Origin: an uncultured Eubacteriales bacterium
Lineage (GTDB): Bacteria; Bacillota; Clostridia; Peptostreptococcales; Anaerovoracaceae
Length of the DNA stretch: 61,306 nucleotides
Direction of reading: 5' to 3'
NCBI GenBank assembly: GCA_900315895.1
Contig: ONAY01000009.1
Span: forward strand, 1 to 61,306
Shown here: positions 7,369-16,292 of the stretch, piece by piece
Layout: each line of letters begins with the position of its first letter
Position numbering within the stretch: position 1 is the stretch's first letter
Notes under the pieces: model-generated
The model's database searches: none
The model's input: only the letters and a program-made list of their open reading frames with translations
Told to the model about the DNA's origin: nothing
Position numbers and translations under genes: made by a program

Positions 7369-9174
7369 ATGAAAAACGGAATCAAAAAGACATTGGTTCT
7401 GATCCTGTCCCTGATGATGGTTTTTTCCATGATGGCGATGCCTGTGTTTGCGGACGGAGAAGAACCGGCAAAATTCCCCTACAGTGGAGAGAATGTCAAC
7501 TTCATCAAGGAAGACGGAAGTGCATTCGGAATGTTCGCGCCTCAGGAAGGGACCACATGTGAACTGGACGAGTCCGGCGAGAACGTGGTCATCCACTACG
7601 TACCCAAGAACAAGACCACATATATCGGATTCAACTGGGGATCTATCGACAATAGCATCTACCAGGATGAAAGCAATGCTCCTGCGCCCCAAATCAAAGC
7701 AAACGAGGATGGCACATATGACATAACACTAAGCAAGGAATATTGCGGATATGCCCATCCCATTGCTCCGGTAAAGAGAGAGTATGGTGGAAGCAGCGGT
7801 ACATGGACAAGTGATAAACAGTACTATCTCGCCATTCCAGAATTTGTTGATGAGCCTGAGAAGTTCCCCTACGGTGGGGAGGGAGTCAACTTCATCAAGG
7901 AAGACGGAAGTGCATTCGGAATGTTCGCGCCTCAGGAAGGAACAACATGTGAACTGGATGAATCCGGAGAGAATGTAGTTATCCACTACGTACCCAAGAA
8001 CAAGACCACATATGTCGGGTTCAACTGGGGATCCATGGACAGAACCATCTATAAAGATGCGAGCTATACTCCGGAGCCTGAAATTAAGGCCAATGCCGAC
8101 GGAACTTATGACATCACACTGAGCAAGGAATATTGCGGATATGCCCATCCCATTGCTCCGGTAAAGGGAGAATATGGTGGAAGCAGCGGTACATGGACAT
8201 CCGATAAACAGTATTATCTCGCAATTCCGGCTTTTGAAGAGGCACCCATATTCGATTACAGCGGAGTAACAAGGATCTATGGTAAGTCCCGTTATGAGAC
8301 TGCTATGCTTCAGGCTGATGCTCTGAAGGAAATCCTGGGATTGGAAAAGTTCAATTCCATCATCGTTGCAACAGGAACCAATTATGCGGACGCACTGTCC
8401 GGAGCTTATCTCGGATATGTGAAGGGTGCTCCGATCCTCCTTGTTCACGATAGTGTGATCAAGGCTGTGAACAACTATATCAAAGAGAACCTTGCGGAAG
8501 AGGGTACTGTATATCTTCTTGGCGGAGAGAAAGTGGTTCCCGATGCAGTTACAGAGGGGCTGACAGGTGTTCAGACCAAGAGACTGTCGGGACCGGACCG
8601 CTACAAGACTAATTTAGCGATCCTCAAAGAAGCAGGGGTCTCTGCTGAAGATATCATTGTCTGCACCGGAAACGGCTTCGCAGACAGCCTGTCCGCATCT
8701 GCAGCTAAGCTTCCCATCCTGCTTGTCAATATGGCACTGGATGCAGACCAGATGGAGTACCTCAAGACTCTAAATACAGAGAAATTCTACCTGGCAGGAG
8801 GAACAGGAGTTATTTCAGAAGGCCTCGAAGCATATATCAAGGACAACTTCGGAACAGTTGAACGTCTGGGCGGAAAGAACCGCTACGAGACATCTGTGAT
8901 GATAGCTGAAGCCTTCTTTGAGAAGCCTGATGGAGCAGTGGTTGCCTTTGCAAAGAACTATCCTGACGGACTTTGCGGAGGAACAGCAGCAGCATATCTG
9001 AATTCACCCCTCCTTCTCGTGGATGATGCCAATATCGATAACGCAGTGAAGTATGCTGTAAAGGCAGAGATCAAGAAGGGTCTGGTCCTTGGAGGACCTA
9101 CTCTGGTCTCAGACGCTTCCGTAAGAGCTATTTTCAGCATGTCTGAAGATGACGAGATCAAAGTAATAGACTGA
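7369..9174 (+). CDS. CWB2-anchored surface protein with duplicated N-terminal domain, B12-riboswitch controlled
   Basis: This 601-residue secreted protein starts at ATG 7369, chosen because AAGGAAAGG lies just upstream and a signal peptide follows (KKTLVLILSLMMVFSMM ... PVFADG); a reading from 7306 would add an unlikely basic stretch. Residues about 35-164 and 165-290 are two near-identical copies of a domain with MF near its start, a Cys in TTCELDE, YxGFNWGS, and KEYCGYAHPIAPVK. Residues about 295-600 are three CWB2 wall-binding repeats. It is the first gene after a cobalamin riboswitch and precedes a surface protein and an ABC importer, so a role as surface receptor for a corrinoid or other metal chelate is plausible. 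The duplicated domain loosely resembles the domain in the lipoprotein at 50.4 kb. Confidence 0.85.
   Translation: MKNGIKKTLVLILSLMMVFSMMAMPVFADGEEPAKFPYSGENVNFIKEDGSAFGMFAPQEGTTCELDESGENVVIHYVPKNKTTYIGFNWGSIDNSIYQDESNAPAPQIKANEDGTYDITLSKEYCGYAHPIAPVKREYGGSSGTWTSDKQYYLAIPEFVDEPEKFPYGGEGVNFIKEDGSAFGMFAPQEGTTCELDESGENVVIHYVPKNKTTYVGFNWGSMDRTIYKDASYTPEPEIKANADGTYDITLSKEYCGYAHPIAPVKGEYGGSSGTWTSDKQYYLAIPAFEEAPIFDYSGVTRIYGKSRYETAMLQADALKEILGLEKFNSIIVATGTNYADALSGAYLGYVKGAPILLVHDSVIKAVNNYIKENLAEEGTVYLLGGEKVVPDAVTEGLTGVQTKRLSGPDRYKTNLAILKEAGVSAEDIIVCTGNGFADSLSASAAKLPILLVNMALDADQMEYLKTLNTEKFYLAGGTGVISEGLEAYIKDNFGTVERLGGKNRYETSVMIAEAFFEKPDGAVVAFAKNYPDGLCGGTAAAYLNSPLLLVDDANIDNAVKYAVKAEIKKGLVLGGPTLVSDASVRAIFSMSEDDEIKVID
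7471..8250 (+). repeat. Two tandem 390-bp in-frame repeats
   Basis: The segments beginning AAATTCCCCTAC at 7471 and AAGTTCCCCTAC at 7861 repeat with a period of exactly 390 bases (130 codons). Long identical stretches, for example from GTCAACTTCATCAAGG onward, show that the duplication is recent or kept homogeneous. Confidence 0.9.
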
Positions 9175-9243
9175 TCTCATTTAAACAGTTGGGTCTGCAG
9201 TGAATGATCTGGCTGTAGATCATATGTTTATGTTTTGAATACT

Positions 9244-9278
9244 ATGGCAGGGAAGGGGAAGCTCCTTTTCCCTGCCAT
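9244..9278 (+). other. Intercistronic hairpin without T-run
   Basis: ATGGCAGGGAA pairs with TTCCCTGCCAT with further G/C pairing inside. GTAAATG follows instead of a T-run, so it is not a standard terminator. It may stabilise or process the mRNA between the two surface-protein genes and lower expression of the downstream ones. Confidence 0.55.
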
Positions 9279-9297
9279 GTAAATGAAGGAGAATCAA

Positions 9298-11928
9298 TTG
9301 AAAAAGGGATTACTTTCAAAAATTCTTATCTTAACTCTGGCATTTACCATGGTGATGACCCAGGGGTCTTTTGCATTCGCAGAAGGAGATATCAATGAAG
9401 CTTTGGATGAGACCATAGCTATCAAAGACGTGACGGATGAGGAGCCACCTGTGATCGAGGAGGATGGATCTGAACAGGTACCCGATGATAACTCCATAGT
9501 TTCAAAAGAAACGAGAGAGGATATACTTGAGGATCTGACAGAAGACTCATCCTTTGAATTGGATGTTGAGATAGATAAAAACGATCTGGAATCTTTTGAT
9601 CCATCGATCGTGACAAATGAAGAAGACAGTATTGATCAGAAAGGTGAGGAGGAAGCCGATTACAGCGCTGTAGAAGAGGCTCTGGCCGCCGTACCCGAAG
9701 ATCTGAGCATATATACCGATGAGACGGCACAGGCAGTGACAGAGGCAGTAAACGCCGTGGTATGGGGTCTGCCGGCTTCTGAACAGGCACAGGTGGACGC
9801 CATGGCACAGGCCATCCTTGATGCAGTGGCAGCCCTTGAGGAAAAAACGGTAGATCTGGCCATAACCAATACTACAGGCATGTTCAAGGCGGTGAGCGCC
9901 TATCTTTCAAGGGAACAGGACGGAGAATATCTTGTGGTAGCTTTTTCAGCCACCGGATACCACGAAATGTTTAAGGGAACCTATGAGGCTGCAGTTCAGA
10001 ACGGAGACGGATCTTCAGACAATGGAAACGGCGCCTGGGTACACGGATACTTGAACTCCGACAATAAGTGGGAATTCAGATTCCTCTTGGAAGATGAGGA
10101 ATCATATATTCCCGTCGTAGCCGTTTCAAATACATATTATGTGGATTATCTGAACGGCAAAAACTCACTGGAGCGGTCATTCTTCCCGAGACAGTTTGAG
10201 GTGGACAGAGAAGCGAAGACCCTGGTGACAGGGGACTACAATGAGACATCGGACTTCCGGATGACATCCAATGTTAAGGATTTCAAGGTGGCAGCCACTG
10301 CCTCCACCAACGTCATAGGCGGGCCGAATTCCAACAACTACACTGTGTCTCCGGTCATCGAAATGCAGGACACTACATATGACGAGGTGATCTACCCAAC
10401 GGTGGAAGATGGAGAGGTATCCAATGTCACTTTGAAGATCAAGGATGGCAAGTTCGAGATCTCGATGAAGAATGCCCCCGGGGTGGAAGCTTTCAAGGAC
10501 AAGGAACCCATCGATATGACCTTCCATGTTTCGGAGGATGCCCCATATAATGCTGCGGGGAAGTATGTAGTCCGTAAAGTCACCATTGATAAGATGGCAA
10601 AGACCATCACCATCGACGGAACGCCCCTTACGGAGAAGGGAAGCGATGGAAATGATGATACCGTGGATCCACCGGGTCCGGGTACGGGAGGTCAGGGCGG
10701 TACAGGAAATGGCGGAAGCTCAGGAACCACATCTTCAGTTGATTCCAGCACGACCCTTCCTGACGGAGAGTACGTGCCGGATTCATTCAGTTACTCCGGA
10801 GGAACGGGCAAGCTGACCATTACCTGCACGAAGATCATCATCAAGAAAGGTCAGGCATATGCCACCATCGTATTTTCCAGCACCAAGGTGGATCAGCTCA
10901 AGGCCGCAGGAGGCCACTACTATAAGCAGGGCAGCGGTAATTCCACCTTTACCATCCCGGTAAATCTCAATGCGAACAATAAGATCATAGCAAGGACCAC
11001 CGCTATGTCACAACCCCATTGGATAGAGTATGTGATATATATCGGTCTGTCTGAAGGTCAGGCCGGAAAGGCCAATGAAGCCAAGCAGGATGCGGCCAAA
11101 GCCAAGATGAAGATCAGCGATGAGGCCCCGACTATCCTGGGGCTGGACGCAGAGGATGCCGAGTCCACGGTGGAATACGCTGAGTATTTCAAAATCTTCC
11201 AGTATGAGCACGGAGTGAAGCTTTTGTCCATAGACATTTCAGCGGATACTGAGCTTAAGGAAGAATACACAAAAAACGCCGAGAAGGCCTTAACGGCCAG
11301 TCAGTCGGAAGAAGCGACGGAATATGATGAAGAAGGAAAGGTCATAACCAAGTCAAAGGGTGAATACACAGAGGAGCTCTACAGGAACAATGTGGTGAAT
11401 TACCTGCTGGTGCCGGAGGATTACGAGGTTCCCGCAGGACTGGACAAGGAATATATAATAGTCACCATCCCCGTATCCAGGACGTTCATGGCTTCTAAGG
11501 AGGCTCTTACCATGATGGAACAGCTGGGCTGCCTGGATGCAATATCACTTCTTGGGATCGATGAGGGATCCATCGACTCAGATGAGCTCAAAAGATCCAT
11601 CGAGGATGAGAGCGTCCTCCTTGCCGGCAACCTGGAGAAGCCGGATTACGCAAAGGTGGTCAAGGATAAGACAGGACTCGCGATCCTTACGGGAGAACTC
11701 CTTCCGGAAGCTATAGATGAGAGCTTAGGTGACACGCTTGAGACTCTGGAAAGCAGATTTACTGCTTTAGATGTGCCTGTTATGATCGACAGATCCGCTC
11801 AGGAAAAGGACGAGCTTGCCAAGGCAGAGTGGATCAAGGTCTACGGCGCGCTTTTCGGATGTGATGAGCTGGCAGAAAAGATCTTTAACGAATTAGTGAA
11901 AGAGGCAGATGACAATGAACAGAACTAA
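9298..11928 (+). CDS. Large secreted surface protein with ligand-binding-like domains and half of a binding-protein fold
   Basis: About 876 residues from TTG 9298; AAGGAGA lies five bases upstream, inside the alternative ATG 9283 reading. Order: signal peptide (ends FAFAEG); acidic segment to about 120; a helical FIVAR-like segment (about 122-183); a domain with GMFKAVSAYL, GYHEMFKGTYEAA and a long beta region (about 190-345); a second beta region; a Gly/Pro linker (about 450-490); a domain ending AMSQPHWIEY (about 495-595); and a C-terminal part (about 628-876) that aligns with the N-terminal half of the lipoprotein encoded next (shared YLLVPEDYEVPAGLDK-like and AKAEWIKVYGALFG-like blocks). 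There is no visible wall or membrane anchor. It overlaps the lipoprotein gene. A surface ligand relay is inferred. Confidence 0.75.
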   Translation: MKKGLLSKILILTLAFTMVMTQGSFAFAEGDINEALDETIAIKDVTDEEPPVIEEDGSEQVPDDNSIVSKETREDILEDLTEDSSFELDVEIDKNDLESFDPSIVTNEEDSIDQKGEEEADYSAVEEALAAVPEDLSIYTDETAQAVTEAVNAVVWGLPASEQAQVDAMAQAILDAVAALEEKTVDLAITNTTGMFKAVSAYLSREQDGEYLVVAFSATGYHEMFKGTYEAAVQNGDGSSDNGNGAWVHGYLNSDNKWEFRFLLEDEESYIPVVAVSNTYYVDYLNGKNSLERSFFPRQFEVDREAKTLVTGDYNETSDFRMTSNVKDFKVAATASTNVIGGPNSNNYTVSPVIEMQDTTYDEVIYPTVEDGEVSNVTLKIKDGKFEISMKNAPGVEAFKDKEPIDMTFHVSEDAPYNAAGKYVVRKVTIDKMAKTITIDGTPLTEKGSDGNDDTVDPPGPGTGGQGGTGNGGSSGTTSSVDSSTTLPDGEYVPDSFSYSGGTGKLTITCTKIIIKKGQAYATIVFSSTKVDQLKAAGGHYYKQGSGNSTFTIPVNLNANNKIIARTTAMSQPHWIEYVIYIGLSEGQAGKANEAKQDAAKAKMKISDEAPTILGLDAEDAESTVEYAEYFKIFQYEHGVKLLSIDISADTELKEEYTKNAEKALTASQSEEATEYDEEGKVITKSKGEYTEELYRNNVVNYLLVPEDYEVPAGLDKEYIIVTIPVSRTFMASKEALTMMEQLGCLDAISLLGIDEGSIDSDELKRSIEDESVLLAGNLEKPDYAKVVKDKTGLAILTGELLPEAIDESLGDTLETLESRFTALDVPVMIDRSAQEKDELAKAEWIKVYGALFGCDELAEKIFNELVKEADDNEQN

Positions 11929-13096
11929 AAAGGGAATAGTCCTCTTACTGATATTCCTGATGGTGACATGTTTCGGACTCACCTCATGCGGCGGGACCGG
12001 ATCAAATGAGACCGGAACAGATCAGCAGGGTGGTGCGGTCACTTCCGCACCGGAAATAGAGGGCCTCTCTTTCCAGTCAGAGCTGGAAAGAGACTACGCC
12101 ACCCAGTTCAACGTATATACCTACGAAGGCGGATACAAGTACTTCCACATAGTTGATGGGGATGATTTCCTCCTGGTGCCGGAGGGAGGAACAGTTCCCG
12201 AGGGTCTTGACGAAAGTGTGACAGTGCTCCAGGCCCCAGTAGAAAACATCTACCTGGCAGCGACCGCACAGATGGCTCTTTTCATCAGCATGGGCGGTGA
12301 GGATTCCATAAGGATGACATCCCTTAAGCAGGATGGCTGGACCTTTGACGAACCCAAGAAGCTGATGGATGAGGGCAAAATAGTATTTGCAGGAAAGTAC
12401 AGTGAGCCGGACTATGAGATGCTTCTGGACGAAGGCTGCCAGCTGGCCATCGAATCCACCATGATATACCACACCCCTGAGGTCCAGGAGATGATAGTGG
12501 AACTGGGGATCCCGGTCTTGGTGGACCGCTCCAGCTATGAATCCAACCCTCTGGGACGTATGGAATGGATCAAGTTCTACGGAGAACTTATAGGCAAGAC
12601 AGAGGAAGCAAAGGCTTTCTTTGACGGACAGAAGGCAAAGGTAGAAGGCCTGGATGAATTCCCCAATACAGAAAAGACCGTTGCATTCTTCTATATCTCC
12701 ACAGATGGAAAGGCTGTGGTAAGAAGCAGCGACGACTACATTCCTGCCATGATAGATATGGCAGGCGGCAGGTACATCTTCAAGGACGCCATGGACGAGT
12801 CCGGGAAGTCCAGCGTTCCCATGACCATTGAGGCATTTTATGATATCGCAGCCAATGCTGACTATATCATCTACAACGCTTCCATAGACAGCTCAGTTAC
12901 TACCATGGCGGATCTTATAGCAAAAGATCCAATCATGAACGAGATGAAGGCTGTCAAGGAAGGCAACTGCTGGTCTACGGGAAGCTCCATGTACCAGAGG
13001 ACGGATATCGCAGGTGATATGATCATGGATTTCCATATTTTGTTCACCGAGGAGGATCCGGAATCCAAGCTCAACTATATCACCAAACTTAACTGA
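11915..13096 (+). CDS. ABC importer substrate-binding lipoprotein (BtuF/FecB-like)
   Basis: This protein of about 393 residues has a lipobox L-T-S-C25 after a hydrophobic stretch, so it should be lipid-anchored outside the membrane. The body has the two-lobe class III binding-protein pattern: LAATAQMALFISMGGEDSI, LAIESTMIYHTPEVQEM, IPVLVDRSSYESNPLGRMEW, then a second lobe ending in a helix-rich tail. ATG 11915 is preferred over 11909 because AGAGG is nine bases upstream. It overlaps the preceding gene by 14 bases and precedes the FecCD permease by three. Cobalamin, cobinamide, haem or a siderophore could be the ligand; the riboswitch favours a corrinoid. Confidence 0.85.
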   Translation: MNRTKKGIVLLLIFLMVTCFGLTSCGGTGSNETGTDQQGGAVTSAPEIEGLSFQSELERDYATQFNVYTYEGGYKYFHIVDGDDFLLVPEGGTVPEGLDESVTVLQAPVENIYLAATAQMALFISMGGEDSIRMTSLKQDGWTFDEPKKLMDEGKIVFAGKYSEPDYEMLLDEGCQLAIESTMIYHTPEVQEMIVELGIPVLVDRSSYESNPLGRMEWIKFYGELIGKTEEAKAFFDGQKAKVEGLDEFPNTEKTVAFFYISTDGKAVVRSSDDYIPAMIDMAGGRYIFKDAMDESGKSSVPMTIEAFYDIAANADYIIYNASIDSSVTTMADLIAKDPIMNEMKAVKEGNCWSTGSSMYQRTDIAGDMIMDFHILFTEEDPESKLNYITKLN

Positions 13097-13099
13097 CAT

Positions 13100-14173
13100 A
13101 TGAGTGGATCAAAAAATACAGAAAAAACTGAATCTATAGAGAGCTATCGTCAGGAAAACTTCAGGAGACGCAGCCGCTATACTGCGGTTTTCATAACACT
13201 TGCCATTGCGTTTTTTGTGATCATAGTGATCAATATAAACTCAGGCAACGTGCATATCCCGATCTCCAGAATACTTAACATACTGTTCACCAGATCGGGC
13301 GATCCGAAGGAAGTGGATATCATTTGGAGGATCAGGCTTCCCAGGATCCTTATGGCTGCCATGCTGGGAGGAGCCTTGAGCCTGTCCGGCTTCCTGCTTC
13401 AGACGTTCTTCGAGAACCCCATAGCAGGGCCCTTCGTTCTTGGTATCTCATCGGGAGCGAAGATGGTGGTGGCCTTCACCATGATCTTCAGCCTGAGCCT
13501 GGGATACACCATGAACTCCTATTCACTGATCGGAGCAGCTTTTGTGGGATCCCTGGTATCCATAGGCTTTATTCTCCTGGTGGCCAGGAGGATAAAAAAT
13601 ATGGCCGCACTTTTGGTGGCGGGCATCATGATAGGATACATATGTTCAGCGGTGACGGACTTCATCGTCACCTTCGCCTCGGACTCAGACATAGTTAATC
13701 TTCATGGATGGTCCCTTGGAAGCTTCTCAGGCATGAGCTGGTCCAATGTCCACATTACATCCGTAGTGGTTGGGATCACCTTCGTGCTGACCTTCCTTTG
13801 CTCAAAGCCCATCGGTGCTTATCAGCTGGGTGAAGCCTATGCTCAGAGCATCGGAGTGAACATCAAGGTGTTCAGAGTAGCTCTGATACTGCTTTCCAGC
13901 GTGTTTTCCGCCACGGTCACAGCCTTTGCGGGGCCAATATCATTCGTGGGTATCGCGGTGCCATTCCTGATCAAGGGAGCCCTGGGCACGTCGAAGCCGC
14001 TGGTGGTCATCCCTGCCACCTTCGTGGGAGGAGCAGTGTTCTGTATGTTTTGCGACCTCATTGCAAGGCTCGCCTTCGCTCCGCTGGAACTCAACATCAG
14101 CACCGTCACATCCATCTTCGGCGCGCCGGTGGTGATCTACATGATGATCAACAGAAGGAGGGGAGTGAGATGA
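13100..14173 (+). CDS. FecCD/BtuC family ABC permease
   Basis: This 357-residue inner-membrane protein has about ten hydrophobic segments. The family signatures are present: WRIRLPRILMAAMLGGALSL near residue 75-95, ENPIAGPFVLGISSGA near 105-120, and GPISFVGIAVPFL near 275-290. It forms a homodimeric channel that takes a corrinoid, haem or siderophore from the binding lipoprotein. There is no Shine-Dalgarno before the ATG, and the start lies three bases after the lipoprotein stop, so translation is probably coupled. Its stop overlaps the ATPase start (ATGA), which confirms one transport operon. Confidence 0.92.
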   Translation: MSGSKNTEKTESIESYRQENFRRRSRYTAVFITLAIAFFVIIVININSGNVHIPISRILNILFTRSGDPKEVDIIWRIRLPRILMAAMLGGALSLSGFLLQTFFENPIAGPFVLGISSGAKMVVAFTMIFSLSLGYTMNSYSLIGAAFVGSLVSIGFILLVARRIKNMAALLVAGIMIGYICSAVTDFIVTFASDSDIVNLHGWSLGSFSGMSWSNVHITSVVVGITFVLTFLCSKPIGAYQLGEAYAQSIGVNIKVFRVALILLSSVFSATVTAFAGPISFVGIAVPFLIKGALGTSKPLVVIPATFVGGAVFCMFCDLIARLAFAPLELNISTVTSIFGAPVVIYMMINRRRGVR

Positions 14174-15267
14174 ACGAAAAGTATTTCGAACTGTCAAACC
14201 TCTCCGTAGGATACAATAAGAATGTCCTTATACATGACATCTGCCTGGACATCAAAAAAGGCGAGATAGTGACTCTCATCGGGCCAAACGGTGCCGGTAA
14301 GTCGACTATTCTTAAGAGCATCACCAGACAGCTGGAGATCATAGGCGGACAGGTGATGTTCGATACTAAGGAGATCCGCTCCATATCCTACAAGGAACTG
14401 TCCAAAAAGATGGCAGTAGTCCTTACCGAAAGGCTGAAGACCGAACTTCTGACCTGCCACGACATAGTGGCTACGGGGCGTTATCCCTACACCGGGCGCC
14501 TGGGCATCCTCTCCAAAGAAGACGAGGACAAGGTGGACGAGGCACTGAAAGCTGTAAATGCACTGGACCTGGGAAACCGCGACTTCAATGCCATTTCCGA
14601 CGGGCAGAAGCAGAGGATCCTTCTGGCGAGAGCCATCTGCCAGGAGCCGGAGGTGATCATCCTGGATGAGCCCACGTCCTTCCTGGACATCCGGTACAAG
14701 CTTGAACTTCTGAGCATTCTTGGCAGGATGGCAAAGGAGAAGGGGATAACCATCATAATGACCCTTCATGAGATCGACCTGGCGCAAAAGATCTCCGACA
14801 AGATAGTCTGTGTATCCGGAGACCATATCACCAGATACGGCACGCCCCGGGAGGTCTTCAAGGAGGAGATCATAAAGGAGCTGTACGGTATAGATAATGG
14901 ATTTTTTGACCCCATGTTCGGGTCAATTGAACTGATGAAGCCTGAAGGAAAGGAACCGGAGGTCTTCGTCATCAGTTCCGGAGGTACCGGTATCCCGGTG
15001 TTCAGAGAGCTCCAGAAGACAAATACTCCCTTTGCAGCAGGGATACTCTATACAAACGATATCGACTATCAGCTGGCCAGACTTCTGGCCTGCGAGGTGG
15101 TGACGGAGGAACCCTTTGAGGAGATCAGTGACAAGGCTCTTGGACGGGCTGAAGAACTGATGGGCAAGTGCTCACGGGTGATCAACGCAGGAGTTCCCAT
15201 AGGAACGCAGAACAGGAGACTAAAGGAGCTTCTGGATCTTGCTTATGAACAGGGGAAACTTAAATAA
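14170..15267 (+). CDS. ABC transporter ATPase (BtuD/FecE-like) with an extra C-terminal domain
   Basis: This 365-residue protein starts at ATG 14170, overlapping the permease stop, with AGGAGGGGAG upstream. Residues 1-250 are a standard FecE-type ATPase: Walker A GPNGAGKST near 37-45, signature variant SDGQKQR, Walker B VIILDEPTSFLD, and a switch His in TLHEID. Residues about 255-365 form a separate domain (FVISSGGTGIPVFRELQ ... AGILYTNDIDYQLARLLACEVV ... RVINAGVPIG) with alternating hydrophobic strands and glycine turns, like a Rossmann-type nucleotide- or cofactor-binding fold. Similar extensions occur in some archaeal and clostridial corrinoid-type ATPases from memory, but I know of no function. 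It is the last gene of the riboswitch operon. Confidence 0.9.
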   Translation: MNEKYFELSNLSVGYNKNVLIHDICLDIKKGEIVTLIGPNGAGKSTILKSITRQLEIIGGQVMFDTKEIRSISYKELSKKMAVVLTERLKTELLTCHDIVATGRYPYTGRLGILSKEDEDKVDEALKAVNALDLGNRDFNAISDGQKQRILLARAICQEPEVIILDEPTSFLDIRYKLELLSILGRMAKEKGITIIMTLHEIDLAQKISDKIVCVSGDHITRYGTPREVFKEEIIKELYGIDNGFFDPMFGSIELMKPEGKEPEVFVISSGGTGIPVFRELQKTNTPFAAGILYTNDIDYQLARLLACEVVTEEPFEEISDKALGRAEELMGKCSRVINAGVPIGTQNRRLKELLDLAYEQGKLK

Positions 15268-15274
15268 GGCAACA

Positions 15275-15309
15275 AAAAACCAACTTCACGAAGAGTGAAG
15301 TTGGTTTTT
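15275..15309. terminator. Bidirectional terminator
   Basis: CCAACTTCAC and GTGAAGTTGG form a ten-base stem flanked by AAAAA on one side and TTTTT on the other. It ends both the ABC operon and the convergent hydrolase gene. Confidence 0.9.
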
Positions 15310-15324
15310 GCTTATGGAAAGTTT

Positions 15325-16164
15325 TTAGATCTCGATGGATGTTCTTGGGAATTGCACAAGGCAGTTCACGCCACGCTTCTCACAGGCAAGCATGAGCTTG
15401 TAGAAGACCACCTCGGTCTTTTCTACCAGTCTGGGCATTCCTTTGATGGGACGGTTCAGAGGGGAGAAGAAATTGTCCCAATGAAGGGGTATAACCACTT
15501 CAGGTGAGACCTTGTCCACTGTTTCTGAGAAGAAATGCTCTTCTGTTTCAGGATCTGCCTTGGCAAGGCCTGCCACTCCCAGGAAAAGCACGTCCGCTTT
15601 TATTCCATCCAGCTGTCCTTCGATGTAGTTGAAGCTTGGCCTTATCAGGTAGCTTTTGCCGGAGGCCTCCACCAGGAAGTCGAAGGATCCGCCTTCCTTG
15701 TAGTCACGAAGTCTGGCAGGCTGCCTGAGGGGCTGATCTATGGTCTGACCCAGGTCGTTATTTATGATGGTTGGCTTGGAGTGAAGGGATGGGAGAACCG
15801 TGATCTTATAAGCTCCCACCTGGAAGGTCTCTCCACCGGAGAATTGGTGGAGCCTGTCTTCCGGGATGTCGCCGCCACGGGCTACGTTCAGCGCTGAACT
15901 TGAGCCGTAGATGTCCGCGCCTGTACGGCTTGCGAAGTAGGGTGCGTCCATTACGTGATCATGGTGTGAATGGGATACGAAGATAGCTTTGAGCCGATCG
16001 ATGTGGTGGAGGCTGATCATCTCGTCAGCCATCCTGCGGTCGGTCTCACCGCTACCGAAGATGTATCTTACAAGAGATGGTCTGGTCACGTGTGCATCAA
16101 ACAGTATCTGATCCTTGCCGTCATCAAACAGCAGGGTAGTGGTTCCGAAAAATGTTACTTTCAT
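15325..16164 (-). CDS. Metallo-beta-lactamase fold hydrolase
   Basis: This 279-residue cytoplasmic protein has the metal-binding HxHxDH-type motif SHSHHDH at residues 64-70, further histidines in LPSLHSKP and a terminal PLHWDNF. It resembles the UlaG/YtnP-like MBL hydrolases that lack a known substrate. The serine in IRPSF, where many relatives have another residue, is unremarkable. AAAGGAG lies upstream of the ATG on the minus strand. It is convergent with the riboswitch operon and may share a transcript with nothing else. The substrate is unknown. Confidence 0.85.
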   Translation of the reverse strand: MKVTFFGTTTLLFDDGKDQILFDAHVTRPSLVRYIFGSGETDRRMADEMISLHHIDRLKAIFVSHSHHDHVMDAPYFASRTGADIYGSSSALNVARGGDIPEDRLHQFSGGETFQVGAYKITVLPSLHSKPTIINNDLGQTIDQPLRQPARLRDYKEGGSFDFLVEASGKSYLIRPSFNYIEGQLDGIKADVLFLGVAGLAKADPETEEHFFSETVDKVSPEVVIPLHWDNFFSPLNRPIKGMPRLVEKTEVVFYKLMLACEKRGVNCLVQFPRTSIEI

Positions 16165-16243
16165 GTTGATAGCTCCTTTCTCAGACCATTGTACTCACGA
16201 AGGGTGAGAATGTAAAGGTGTGAGAATGTGAGATCATAAACAA

Positions 16244-16268
16244 AGGACTCCGCTTGATGCGGAGTCCT
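16244..16268 (-). terminator. Terminator of the MscS gene
   Basis: AGGACTCCGC and GCGGAGTCCT form a ten-base stem around TTGAT. On the minus strand TTTGTTT follows, which suits the end of the channel gene. Confidence 0.75.
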
Positions 16269-16292
16269 GAAGCAGCAATATACTCTTTAGGT

